DNA of 64,000 bases from Ceratorhiza oryzae-sativae (lineage: Eukaryota > Basidiomycota > Agaricomycetes > Cantharellales > Ceratobasidiaceae), in contig JARWMV010000003.1 in assembly GCA_030998015.1 (NCBI GenBank), forward strand, positions 310,001-374,000, written 5' to 3'. The notes below the pieces were generated by a model. That model ran no database searches, was not told the origin of the DNA, and worked only from the letters and a program-made list of their open reading frames with translations. Below, one piece after another: positions 12,668 to 24,445 of the stretch. Positions within the stretch are counted from its first letter, which is position 1, and each line of letters opens with the position of its first letter. Position numbers and translations under genes: made by a program.

Positions 12668-13272
12668 GTCGGAAGCGGCATTCATAATGGATTTTGTGAG
12701 ATTGAATTAATTCTGATCGCTCAATAACCAACCAAAATCTGGCTCGCATACTCAACTTTTTCTTCTTGTGAACGATGTTACATAAATGCGTCAAACATCG
12801 TCCAAATCATGCGCTCTATTTAGTCCTAAATATTTTAATCTCACTCACTCGATCCTGAGCCGAATGAGCATCTCTCCGAGCTACCAGCTGAGATACACGA
12901 GGATGGACCGTAGCTATGGGCCTATAGTATATCGTGGTGAGATGAGAAGTCCCTCTTTGCCTATCTTTGCGCTCTTTTCTCGCGCGGTCACCAGAGTCAA
13001 GGAGCTTCGTCGTATTCGAGGACCATGACTGTGTGCATATGGTCAGGCAACGTGTAGCGGAAACCTTACTGATTAACATAAACCAAATTCAATAGCGGCT
13101 GAAAGATGGATGGCGCCGCACTCGCGGGCTTCAGGACGGGCCGAAGCATCATCCTGTGCCTCCACAATTCTAAAAAAGATTGAGGGAAGCCTTAACCGGA
13201 AATAGTCTAACCATAATTCTATTTGTACGATAAATAAGTCAATCGAATTGTCTTTCTACCCCAGCCTTTGGA
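12668..13272. other. Intergenic, no gene supported
   Basis: No open frame with codon-like structure or recognisable domain. The stretch separates duplicated gene A from the 3' end of the isocitrate-lyase-family gene. Confidence 0.5.
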
Positions 13273-14422
13273 CTAGATTGAGCTCAACGCCGTGCCACCT
13301 GCTCGCCTGTCCACCTCGATCACCTCGTCCAGCCCTACCACCTCGAAGAACGCTCGTGGATCCATTCCCCGTGCACTCTGGTGGTCCGTTCCCGTTTTCT
13401 TCAGCAGCGCCATTGCTTCACGTATCCCGTGTACCGCAGCCACGCACGACACCAGCGAGAAAATGATGATCTTCGCCCCCATCTTCTCCGCCTCTTTCGT
13501 GGTGAACGACGGAGTCAGCCCACCTGAGATCACGTTCACCACACCTGTCAAATACCCGAAACTCTCATTAATCAAAACCTCAATTTGATATCATCAGCGG
13601 ACATACCGGAGTTGGCGTCAGCGCATTCACTGTCTTCTCCAACAGCTCCTTCGTCTTTACTCCTTCGATGAACGCAACGTCTGCTCCTACGGCCGCCGCA
13701 GCTTGTAGCCTCCTGATCGCTTCGTCCATCCCGAGGACCTGTGCCGAGTCTGTCCGAGCGATGATCACAATGTCACTGCCAGGGATCGCATCTCGCGCTT
13801 GCACCGCAGCCCGGATGCGAGTGACAAACTCTTCAGTCGATACGACCTGTTTACCAAGTAGATGGCCGCATCGCTTCGTCTGCACCTTGGTCTCGATATG
13901 CAGAGCAGCAACCCCGGCTCGATCGTACATCTGAACTGTGCGAGCGACCATGGCGGGACCTCCAAAGCCCGTGTCTGCGTCTGCGATGAGGGGAGTGGAG
14001 TAGCTGAGGCCAGTGATCATGGTTGCGTTCTGGACAAAATCAGGCAGCGTGGCGATAGCAAGGTCGGGTTGGCCGAGCTTGGCGGCTGTGGTGGCGGCTC
14101 CACTGTACAAGTCACCATTCTGGTAAGCGGAATAGATTGATTCGATCGCACGGAGAATGTACCTTTGGTAAAGGCAGGTAAAGCCTGCCTCGAGCGCGCA
14201 CCTGGCGCTGAGCCCGTCGCACACTCCGGGTGCGACCACGATCTCATCGCGGGCGAGCATCTGGCGCAGGCGGGTACTGGCTTTCCAGTGCAGCGGCTCG
14301 TCGGCGGTGTGGATCAGATGTGCTGGCTTGACATAAGTGCCGTCGGGGGCCCAGTTGTCCAAGGCAGAGGCAGAGGTGGAGACAACCGAGGAGTACAAGG
14401 TAGAAATGGGCTGAGCAACCAT
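13273..14422 (-). CDS. Isocitrate lyase/PEP mutase superfamily enzyme
   Basis: A (beta/alpha)8-barrel enzyme of the isocitrate lyase/phosphoenolpyruvate mutase superfamily, which makes or breaks C-C or C-P bonds of small 2-oxo acids with a metal ion. Exon 1 is 14422-14163, intron 14162-14103 (60 bp), exon 2 from 14102; a second intron starts at GTATGT near 13609. Motifs: APGVCDGLSARCALEAGF, PLIADADTGFGG (metal and substrate binding), the KRCGH loop (KRCGHLLGKQ) and IIARTDS. The last exon contains NVISGGLTP and stops at 13273. The gene is close to fungal carboxyphosphonoenolpyruvate mutase-like and oxaloacetate hydrolase-like proteins; the substrate cannot be decided. Oddity: the consensus acceptor of intron 2 (CAG at about 13551) does not keep the frame, so the junction or the sequence there needs care. 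Confidence 0.8.
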
Positions 14423-16250
14423 GGCGAGTGGAAGTGCAGGAGAGAACGATTTGTATGTGGAAAGCTGAGAGGACTGTGTAGATGATGGCTCTGAAAGCTC
14501 GGACAGAGTCTAGTTATATACTGCGATACATCATGCATGCGCTGAGCCTTGATGGGCTTAAAGCGTTTTGACAGGAGGAGCTTCGCCGCCAAGTACGTGT
14601 ATACAACTAAGCTCGGTACACAAGTCAAGATATTAACCCCCGGACCAAGCTAACTATGCTGTGGACTCATTCTGCGCTGAGAGTTCGACAGCTGTCCCGC
14701 AATCGAAGGCCAATGGACATGTAGACAAGATCCGGAGGTGGTCAATGCCCACATTTTCGTCTTGGTCGTCTAATCGAGACACAATTTGGGTGCCAAGTCT
14801 GATTCGCTAGCGGTTGAGGTCAAGCACACGGCCAAGGCCGGTGGCTGTGCCCTCTAATCTGTGCATGTGATGATAAGATAAGATAATCTCTTGTTCAAAG
14901 CTGATCAAAGACATGCTCGTGAAGGCGGCTGAAACTTGTATCGGGGTACGCATATATCTTCAATTTCCCGCGGATCCACGCCAGAATAGCGTTTGATGTG
15001 TCATAAATGGCCGCCCTTACAGTACTTAGGTATTTGGTTGCTGCGTTTATGGCCTTTTACCCTAGCTCACCAAGAATGCCCAATAGAGGCACTAGGAGAA
15101 CATAATCCTTGAACTTTCCATTATTCTTACATGGAGCCCTCGCTGAAGGTGGGCTCGGGCTGTACACACTCGGAGTAAAGGTCGATCCTTTGCCCACTTT
15201 TACCGCCTCGGCTTAAGTCGACTTGTTGCACGTCAAACGTCAAACACCAATGACCACAGCGAGCCTGTATCGTCTATCCGTCTACTCTACGCGCAATAGT
15301 ATGGCGGTAATTTTCCGTTACAATGATCTATGGTCACCTGTGGGAATGTCCATTTCTCTCCGTAGATTTTTTTGGCAAGCACGCCATCGAACATGGGTGC
15401 TGAATTAAAGGCCTGAGCAGGGGGATTGATTATTTAGATTATTGACCAGGTGACCGGAGAAATCTTGTGACTCGTACAGTGGAAAAAGGTTGCGCGGGCG
15501 ATGTTAGCAGTTTAAAAGTCTTCTCTTTGGGACCTATCTAGTGACTATTCTGAATGATGATGCCCCGCTTCCTGTACTACAAGGCAAAGCGGTTAAAGCA
15601 ACTTTGCCGAACCACACAATTGGCTCACTTGCAAACTTTTTATTATCAGTTATCCTTTCACCCAGGATCTTGGTAATCGAACTTGTGCAAGAAGCGAGAC
15701 CCGTCGGCACGTTTCCTCCCTGAATAGAAAGGCTTTCTCGCTCGAAAGATGTCTAGAAGGATAGAAAAGATACATTATTTGACGCGAATCCAATGCAAAT
15801 TTATTCCCCCGATCTGTACCATCGTACGTACCGCAAGCTGAATAGGGTGCTCTCCGGATTCGTACAGGCCCCCGCTCGGGCTCGATTTCACGGCCCCCCT
15901 CGGTGGGCTCTCTGCACCCTTCCAGGTGTTACGCCACTGACCTCATCGAGAATCCAGGATAGTCTCCCCCGTCCGTTCGGTTAGGATTCACGATGGATGT
16001 TGCTAGTGTAAACGGCAATATTTCACTCCACTTGCTTCAATTGATTCCCATGCCTGGAGAACGAATGCTGTACCATCGCGAGTCAATATATGCGCGATAC
16101 ATACCACCGTGGCCACCCCGTAGAATTCCACAACACGAGATCGCCGCTCGAACCGAAATGCAAAATCGAATTGGAATATATCACGTGGTCAAGGATTTTT
16201 TTTGGACCCAATTCGACATTTACCCTCAGCGATAATGAATAAAATGCCCC
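14423..16250. other. Intergenic, no gene supported
   Basis: About 1.8 kb of unique-looking DNA upstream of the isocitrate-lyase-family gene. The proximal part (14423-14650) must hold its promoter, and a TATATA is present at about 14512-14520 in the minus orientation. I find no domain, tRNA or repeat in the rest; open frames such as 15541-15723 and 15993-16235 are short and unsupported. Confidence 0.45.
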
Positions 16251-16736
16251 AACAGTATCCATTGAACAAAGTACATCGAATATACAAAATTGGCTACCAT
16301 GTTTCTTCGAGTGGCATCTCGTCTACATCCAGATTTGTACAGGAGGATCGCTACACGAGTTGGGAAAAGTCTGGACAGTCCGTTCATCCATAAAGGTACA
16401 ATAGAGTAAACAGACAAGGCAGACCCCGAGAATTGGGCGCTGAGATGGAGCTGATCGAGGGATGAGAGCGAGGCTGAACCATGGTTTGGACGGGGAAGAT
16501 CATGTATAATCGACGCACAGGATGGTCGGTCGAAATAGTCGAGATAATGGCGAGGAGTGGTTTCTGGGAATAGGTCGCCATTTATTAAGCATACTCGACG
16601 GGGAAGCTGTCTAGGGCGAAAAAATGATGTTTTGAAAGCTGCTTATGAAGTTTTAGTCAAATCCAGAAAGGCTTTGTGATACTTCGGCGTACTATGTTTA
16701 AACGAGAGGATGGGAAATAAAAAGGGGGCCATTGGC

Positions 16737-18005
16737 CTATAGCTTGGCAAGGCTGTTGCGAGCATACGTCGTTTGCTCGATCAGCACCGAGGGGCGCGCA
16801 TCGAGCAATGTGCAGGGCCGGTGGTTTAGCGTATTATGGGCTATTTGCTGTAAAGCACGATATTAGTTCATTAAGGGGGTTGAAGGTCAAGTCCGACTCA
16901 CATTCAAGGCAGAACCCTGCATCAGCCATAAACTAAAACCTGATCAACACGATTAGCATCCACTTTCGGGTGTTTGAATCTATTGGTGAATACCGGTACT
17001 GCTCCATTGTTCGACGGCTGTCGGGGATGAAGGAGTAGGACGAACTGGCGAAATTGGTATGAGGCCGCGCGTGTGCGATAGAGAGCGGACGTAATGCGGA
17101 ATAATCAGCGGTTGAGCAATGAGAGAGTAAGAGTCAGACACACTATGCATCAATATCGATTGCCATGCAGAAGACCAACGGCCATTCGGGACGCCAAGGG
17201 AGTGAGTCGAGAGCAGAATCTTTCACGCGACCAATCGTGAGTAAACGTGCAGACCACTCGAAGTGCCCTGAAGAGCTCACCGTGGGTAAATATTCGACAA
17301 GGCGTATTATAGGCATATGCTAGTGCGAGGAACGTCAATCTCCAGATTGATCTGCCAAGGGAGGGACGTACATGAATAGCGCTAGCCTGCATCACCTATA
17401 AGCTCAAGTCTGGCGAAGATATTAGTATCGAATTCGATGAAACACGAAATATATCACCGTTACCTAACCTCTACCCATGATAGCTGTGGCCTTGGCGGGG
17501 CCCAAGTTGAAAAGGGGGGGTGTCGATGTGGTGGGGGGGGGGGGAAGGATAAATCTGTATTGACGTCGGACCGATTGGCCGCAACTGCGTCTCGGTGATA
17601 AAACCACTCACACTTGATATGTAATTGAATATAAATGTCGGGAAATTAAATATCCAATCGGATGCCGGAGTTGCCGCACGGGGGGTGTGGACGGGATACC
17701 GAGAGTCTTTGACGTTGAAAACGTTAGACATTCCCATACAGATCGAGTAGGCTTCAAAACCTACCAACAGAGCACATTTGAGCTACTCGCTGGTTCACCA
17801 TTGTGAAGCGCACATGTCGTAGATTGGGTGATATGCTCGTTAGTTTTTCGGTTTTGCCTCAAACAAACAAACATACATCGACAGCCTCAGTCCACAACGC
17901 CCATCAAGATACTCCTATCAAACGCGCTTAGCTACAAGTGTGGACGCTCAAAAAGAAACTTACGAGTAGAACGTTAGTCGGCAACTCGCGATGAATCCGA
18001 GTTGG
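16737..18005 (-). pseudogene. Putative SAC3/GANP-type gene, copy 2 (broken)
   Basis: Decayed duplicate of the gene at 9364-10930. Aligned exons are recognisable: WALWTEAVD, then NQRVAQMCSVGRF, FLALAYAYNTPCRIF and FMADAGF. The first two of these exons are each interrupted by an in-frame TGA at positions where copy 1 has a sense codon (near 17907 and near 17755). The C-terminal exon is better preserved than in copy 1 and ends NSLAKL with a stop at 16737-16739. Loss of function is inferred from the two stops; an annotation program may instead place spurious introns over them. Confidence 0.5.
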
Positions 18006-18184
18006 ACAAGGGAAGAAGCAGATGAAAAATATTTTTTTTCTGTTTTTTTTTTCGTTTTTTTTTTCGTTTTTTTTTCGGGTTTTTTCGGTTTTTTGTGTGT
18101 TTTTTATATATATTGTTGTTTAAATGTGCGAATCGAGCTGAAGTTGAACAAATGAGTGGATAACTGTGCGATGTGTGTGTGACA

Positions 18185-19667
18185 TCAGTGAGTGGCGCTG
18201 AGAGCGCCACCCACATCCGCAACCGTAGTACAATCGCCGCTCTGGTTGAGGCGGCGCGGGGATTTGTCATATGTGTTGGAAATGAGCGGGAACGAGAAGG
18301 TGAGGTCGGCAGGCGTGAGCGGTGGGGTGGAATCCGGGGAGGTTGACGCCGTGCTAGGAACGAGGCGAGGAGAGAACGGCTCGATGTCGGGATGGTCTAG
18401 CACTCCAGTGTGCTTGAGTGCTCCGGTGTCCTCGCCTTCGTCGGTCGGTCGAACGGGTTGGCATTGTCCGAGTGATTGGCAAGGTCTGTGTCAATATGCA
18501 TCGAGGGACGTTTGTTCCCGCTGACCACATTCGAGCCGTCTGACTTGTCCGTTGACTCTACTGGATACTTCGTCGTCGACGAGGATTTGGCTGACATGAG
18601 CGGGGTGACCGTGCCTGAGCCGCCCAACTCGGGCCGGCGACGATGCTCCGGCGCCACACTTGCCACCGACTTACTCTTGGTGATCTCTCCGCCACGGCTA
18701 GAGACCGGCCTGCAGATCGGAAAACAATCAGTCATGCTTCAGATGCCACCGAATCCGATGCTTCTCACTTGGACATGAGAACGGCGACGCTGGCCGAACC
18801 CGGGTACACGCGCAGCGGCTTCATCGGGGGAGACTTAATACACTCTGCCTGGTAACGGTGCAAAAAGGCTCGGACGTTTTCACCGCTGCGAGTAGACTAC
18901 GAGTCAATCCCCCGCGTCGATTCAGGCAACAGACAATATCATACCTTTTTGGCTTGCGCTCGAAAAGGGAACCGGGCTTGGGCATCGTGCTGTCAATCAA
19001 CTTCTTGATGACGTCCCGCCGTAGTGGACTGGTCCGACTGGTCGGAGTGCGTGCGGATTTATCCTCGTGGCTGAGCAACTTGACGTGGTTCTTTCGGACG
19101 GGCGTCGCCCCGGGTGGTTGGGACATGCGGGGTGGCTCGGGACGAGCCACGAGCGCCTTGCTAGGAGAACCTCCGGTCTGGCACCCGACAAAGCGAGCTT
19201 CATCGCTGTCTTTGGGGGCAGGCTTGAGGTTGCGGTGGTTCTCCGTCGGGCCCGGGGACGTTTGAGGTGTCGATTGCTTCAGGAGTATGTCAGCTACTCG
19301 ACTCCATCGCACCCCCCTTCGACATACCAGTTTGGCCATATAGGACAGCATCACCCAGTGCTCGCTCCTTCTCATTCCGCTCAATCCCACAGAAGATATC
19401 CCAGTTGGAACCATGTTTGTAGCCCCTAGGTCGCACCAATGCGGGTATAGCATTGTCGTCAGCCCCCCTCGCATACAGCCCGAATGGAAGGAACTGCAGC
19501 TTCGGGTGCACTGGTGCGAGCTGTTCGATGAGTTGTCTTGTGAGCACATGGTCGGTTTGGATGTTGATGTCGATGTGGAGAAAGTCAGAAAATCGAATAT
19601 CCACCGTGTCCGGGTGTTGGACTAAGCGCCGGCGGCACGCGACCTTGGATGCACTGGCTTGAGACAT
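18185..19667 (-). pseudogene. Unrecognised duplicated gene A, copy 2 (frameshifted)
   Basis: Duplicate of 11075-12573. Here the 5' end is intact: ATG at 19667 gives MSQASASKVACRRRL and then VDIRFSDFLHI. Resolved junctions include a donor after the CCAAACTG triplets near 19336 and a 60-bp intron after SLFERKPK (GTATGATATTG to CTCGCAG, about 18943-18884). It then reads GENVRAFLHRYQAECIKSPP, PPMKPLRVYPGSAS and SVASVAPEHRRRP. Near 18403 the frame is lost by one nucleotide: one frame ends at a TAG there while the homologous C-terminal block (SPRLVPSTAS onward to the stop at 18185) continues in another. Copy 1 reads through this point, so the frameshift is private to copy 2. Confidence 0.55.
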
Positions 19668-21300
19668 TGGCGTGCCAAATCCGTCTGGGCGGCTGGACTG
19701 GTAGTCAATTCGGAAAGCTGTGGTCCAATATTTTGCGCTCGACCCGAGTGTTGACCTCATGTTCGGAAGCGGGGTTCATTCCCTTCATGCCTCTCCACCG
19801 TATCTTCATACCTTCGAATCCGGTCAGCGAAACAGTGGATTCACAAAATCACTTCAGCGCATGCAGGAAAATATTTTGATAATATCTAAACTCGATATCC
19901 TGTGAAGGTAGATTGAATCTTGGAGAGGCTGGAACAGGGAGGATATCAGAGTCAGCGGTTTGTTCTTGTCGATCGAGGACGTGAAGCTTGGGGGGGGGGG
20001 ACGGAACAAGAAATGCAAACTTACGTGTAAGCATACATTCTCGCTATTGAATGATCTCATTCTGAAGGAAAGTCAGTCGTCGTTCGGGAACCTAGCACAT
20101 ACTCACCCATCCGATACTCCGCGCCGAATTGTAAACTCATCCGGGACCGGGTGATGTACATGTTGTTTTCCAGACGAATTTAGTTTTGATTGCCGTAGTT
20201 CAAATGATCTCCCCCAGACAGTAGTTTCGTGGTTTCGAGATTCTTTCCTTGTCATCCTTTGCTCGAACCTTGCCAGCATAAACTGTTGCCAACAGTCCAG
20301 TCAACGCAAGTACGTCGGCCAGATCCAATGTGGCCAAAATGGAGGTGTGAGCTAACTTCAACATCAGGGGCAAATCACAGTACTTATATTCATGACGAGG
20401 CAACATATATGCGCTAGTGTCTCACGTCCTATGGACTGTATTCATCGCTGGAAGGATCTTTGGAGGGCTAGCAATCGAATTTCAGCCAGTTATTCACCCC
20501 GGAGAGAACACTGCACAGCCCCAGGTTATTGGATAAGTTCCTTAGCTCTGGCAAGTTGAGAGATCGCATGTCGCATGATGCTATTACAAGTTATTTTGTG
20601 CACGTGCAATCGAAGTAGCTCCGCCTTTTCGATGATCAACGGGAGGTTGACTCTCATCCTTGAGTTGTTATGCCGGGACCACTGTGTCCCTCAAAATTTC
20701 GAGAGTAACTAGGCTGATTGATTCACGGATACGAGTCAAACAACGTTCTCACTGTCTTACCCCACCGCGCATACATCCATACCTGGCTCTCTGTTTCTTC
20801 ACGGCCTCCCAGTCTGCGTATCTGTATTCGTTTTCGAATAGTAAACAACATTATCGAACATGCGCTGAATATTTGCTCGAGCCAGGTGAGGTTGGAGTGT
20901 GGACGGTCTGGCGTTCTAAAGGAAGAACACCTGCGATACTTGCTTATGTCACCAGCGGACAGGTTTGGCGCCGCGTGCGATTCCTTGCTGCGCCATCACT
21001 CGAAGAAATACCGACCAGGCCCCGAATACAGCAGATGGCGAGTTATGCGGATCTCGCGCAAGTCCGCATTAGCATGAATAGGGTTACCAAGTAATTCACC
21101 ACTAATATCCCGAACTCGAACGTGATCCGCCGACCCACGTGCCTCGAGTTAAAGGCCTTTCGTTCGCGAGTCCGGTCTGCGCTCGGCCTGCGCTGTGCGT
21201 CGCCATCAAATCGACATAAGTTATCTGATATTTCGCTCGTGATTGACTTAAAAACCAGCCATCCGACAGGATGTAGTACCAGCTCCCCTTCTCCCTTGAC
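19668..21300. other. Intergenic, promoter side of the FAD oxidase
   Basis: No supported gene. Contains a G-run at 19989-19999 and a short minus-strand frame (20200-20406) with a hydrophobic stretch but no family match. The last 200 bases before 21301 must contain the promoter of the oxidase; no clear TATA box was identified. Confidence 0.4.
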
Positions 21301-23338
21301 ATGCGGTCGCTTCAAGTTTTATTGACTGGTGCTCTTGCGTCTTCTGGTACTCTCGCACGCGAACTCTGTACTGCTTCCCAAAAATGTTGGCCCCCACCCG
21401 ACGTCTGGGCCTCCTTCAACTCTTCAATCAACGGCCGTCTCGTCGCACCGCGTCCTCCTGCCTGGCCATGCCACGACCCAAACTATGACGAAGCAGCGTG
21501 CAACAACGTCAAGGCCAACTGGAGTAGCTCATTTTGGCGCTCGGATCAAGTCGGCGCAATGGAAAGCACCCTCTGGGACAGCCTAGACTGCGGCATCGAT
21601 ACACCTCGCAACCAAACCTGCAGCCAAGGCTACGTTCCGGCTTACTCGGTCAGGGCCCAAGGAGCGAATGATATTAGCCGGGCTGTGTCCTTTGCGGCGA
21701 AGCACAATATCAAGCTCGTCATCAAGAACACAGGACACGACTAGTGAGTAACACGCTTCTCAGGCATCGCCTTTGCGATCCTGACATAATTCGAATAGTC
21801 TCGGTCGATCGAGTGGGGCTGGATCATTGAGCATTTGGACACATTTGCTCAAGGGGATCAACTTTACCGACAGATTTGTGGCGGATGGGTGTAAAGGTGA
21901 AACGGCAATGCCTGGTGTTACCATTGGTGCGGCCGAACAATGGCGTGGTATGCATTTCCACCACGTTGACCATTCCATGCATATTGGCTAATAACATGGC
22001 TAATAGACGTCTATAAAGCTGCAGACGACCACAAGGTCATTGTCGTTGGCGGAGCGGCCAACAGTGTTGGAGCAGCGGGCGGTTGGTTACAGGGCGGCGG
22101 TCACAGTCCACTAGGGGTGCTGCATGGGATGGGTGTGGATAGTAAGCGTACCTACAGGCGTTTCCGATTCCGGCTACTAACCATAGCCCGCAGATGTGTT
22201 GCAGTTTACAGTCGTCAATGCCAATGGAAAAATCGTAAAGGCAAATGCTTGCCAAAACACGGATTTATTCTGGGCTTTACGCGGAGGCGGAGGGAGTACT
22301 TGGGGGGTAAGCACGCCTAGAACGTTATCGCTCTAGAGTCGCCTAAATTGTTCGTAGGTGGCGCTCGATGTGACGTACAAGACTCACGCTCCGCTCGGCG
22401 GAATTGTCGGATTGGCCTTTACTTCGAACGTGACCAGCACGGCGAAGCTGACCGAGCTGACCGAACTGTTCTTCAGTGCGCTCCCGGACATAACTGACCA
22501 AGGTGGGTATCTAGAATCTCTGTGCCTCCATTTCATCGTTAACGACGGTACGTAGGTATTCGAGGATACGCTTTTTGGCCCTCACCCGTTACATTCGCCT
22601 TCATCGCAATTCATCCCAACGCTCCTAGCGTTGCAATGACCAACAGCAGCCTCACGCCCCTGTTCGACTGGGTCACACGTAATCCCGGGACACAAGTTCT
22701 TTCTGCCGGCGCGCTCCATCCCACGTTTTACAACTTTTTCACAACCTGGATCTCGGATATTGGTATCGCTGCTCCGGTCTGGATCGGAGGCCGCCTCATT
22801 TCCAGGAGTGCCCTCTCGAAGAACGCAGCAAAGCTGGCTGACTTGGCGGTCAACATCCCTCCGTATATATCGACTACTATCAATATCGGTATGCAGTTTT
22901 ATTGATGGTGATGAGTGGCGCTAACCCTATATGCTAGTCGGGGCCGGAGCTGTCGATAGAGTCGACCCCGATTCAGTTGGCCTCAACCCACAATGGAGAA
23001 AACAGGCTCTGGTTAGCTGGAACCCTGCAACTGGTTGGACTCAAGACACGCCGGCGGATGCAATCAAGATGCGAAAGGCATCCGTCACGAGCATTACCCA
23101 ACAACTCGGAAAGCTTGGGGGATTGGATCATGCGGCGTATCTGAACGAAGCTGATCCGTGCGTGCCTATGGTGCTCTGTGAAATTTCAATCTTACTGACA
23201 ATGTTATGAATAAACAGACAAGAGCCCCAATGGAAGAAAGCGTTCTTTGGCAGCCATTATAACCGTCTGGTCAATATCAAGCGCCAAGTGGATCCACAAG
23301 GGATTTTCACTTGCAATCGTTGTATCGGGTCTGACTAG
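21301..23338 (+). CDS. Secreted FAD-linked oxidase (BBE/VAO type)
   Basis: A flavoprotein oxidase of the FAD-binding type 4 / berberine-bridge family; the closest fungal group by motif is the isoamyl-alcohol-oxidase type. Eight exons are resolved: 21301-21743, 21799-21947, 22007-22141, 22194-22306, 22358-22502, 22556-22888, 22938-23157, 23218-23338. They sum to 1659 nt (552 residues), with all phases consistent and GT-AG borders. The N-terminus ([19 protein letters not shown]) is a signal peptide, so the protein is secreted. FAD domain: [20 protein letters not shown], where the His (codon 21736-21738) is the expected covalent FAD attachment residue; then [20 protein letters not shown], which lacks the second Cys linkage found in bicovalent family members. 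C-terminal BBE motif: [18 protein letters not shown]. The substrate is unknown, probably an alcohol or sugar; H2O2 is the expected by-product. Confidence 0.88.
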
Positions 23339-24445
23339 TACCTCGATGCGTCTTTAACCAACATACTTTCGCTTTTCATGTAAAACAATCCCTACGACTC
23401 GGGCTTAATCAAAAGAGAGCTAAGGAAAAGTCGATCGATCGTAACTTGCTGCCGTGGGTGATAAGCGTCACTGTAGAAAACCCTCGTACCTCACCAGAGT
23501 ACGTAGTTCGCGTTGTAGCACCAAATGTCCGCAAAAGTACGCCCCTGAGTTGAAATATAAAAGGGTCTAATTGCGAATAAAAGCCAACTTATGAACCAGC
23601 CGTTGGAAAGGTTTTTTCTGTATCTTAAGCCTGCTAAATGCTGTATTTCTCCCGCAACTATTGGCCGCTTCCATGCTACGGCACACCATGTCTTGGGCGG
23701 GAGGCACCACACCTGAACGTTGTCCTAGATCTGGCAAGTGGGGCGTCACACGCACATCTCACAATGGTGGAACGGCCGGATTTATTTGGCCACGCTTGGG
23801 CGAGATATCGTACTAAACTGAAGTTCCAGGTCGAACTTAGGCGGACGTTTGGTACCACATTTTAATATTGTGGGCAGATGTCTCTGACATTAGGTTAACA
23901 GCTCTGTAGTACTTAAGTTAGGTTCACGTCGTGCTTCCGTCAGGTTCCTGTCAGAGCTGAGACAAGGTTCGTGTTGCACTTCAGCGGAGTACCGATTCTT
24001 TCTTCAGTGCGTACAGGCATGATAGCAAGCCGAATGTTGAGCTTGCCTTTAAGCGCGAATTATTCTGGGTTAAGTTTTAATCCCTCTATGCACTGAGATC
24101 AAGACTGTTGATTAGGCGTCTGCCCCGAGGAGGCCAAGCAAAACAAACAAATTAGAGCCCGGTCTGATGATGTAATTCGAAGATCTTATTCAGAACTCAA
24201 TTCGCCCAATCGACCATCACAGAAAGCCTCAAGCTTGATTGAAATGAGGACAATTCGTCAACACTACAAACGTGAGGAAAATGTACCTTTCCAAGCGAGT
24301 ATAACCCGAGTATATGCACGTGATAACGCTATTAGACTAGTTATTTGTCGTTGTTTGTTAGGCTGTGGGCTCCTATCCTCCTGGTTCCAACCACAACCAC
24401 AAGAACTGCCCTCTTCTCCCTTCGTCCGCGCACTCTTTATTTATC
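23339..24445. other. Intergenic, no gene supported
   Basis: About 1.1 kb between the oxidase and the next plus-strand gene. Only short unsupported frames occur, on both strands. No repeat or RNA gene recognised. Confidence 0.45.

Larger units (their letters stand above)
16260..19670. repeat. Segmental duplication, copy 2
   Basis: Second copy of the 9250-12580 segment, same orientation, with both minus-strand genes. This copy contains long interrupted T-runs at about 18030-18105, where copy 1 has a shorter T/A-rich tract (10936-11000); both lie between gene A and the SAC3-like gene. Confidence 0.75.

Noticed and set aside
17514..17545. G-run as a regulatory quadruplex
   Set aside because: Low-complexity tract in non-coding DNA of a decayed duplicate; no evidence of function.
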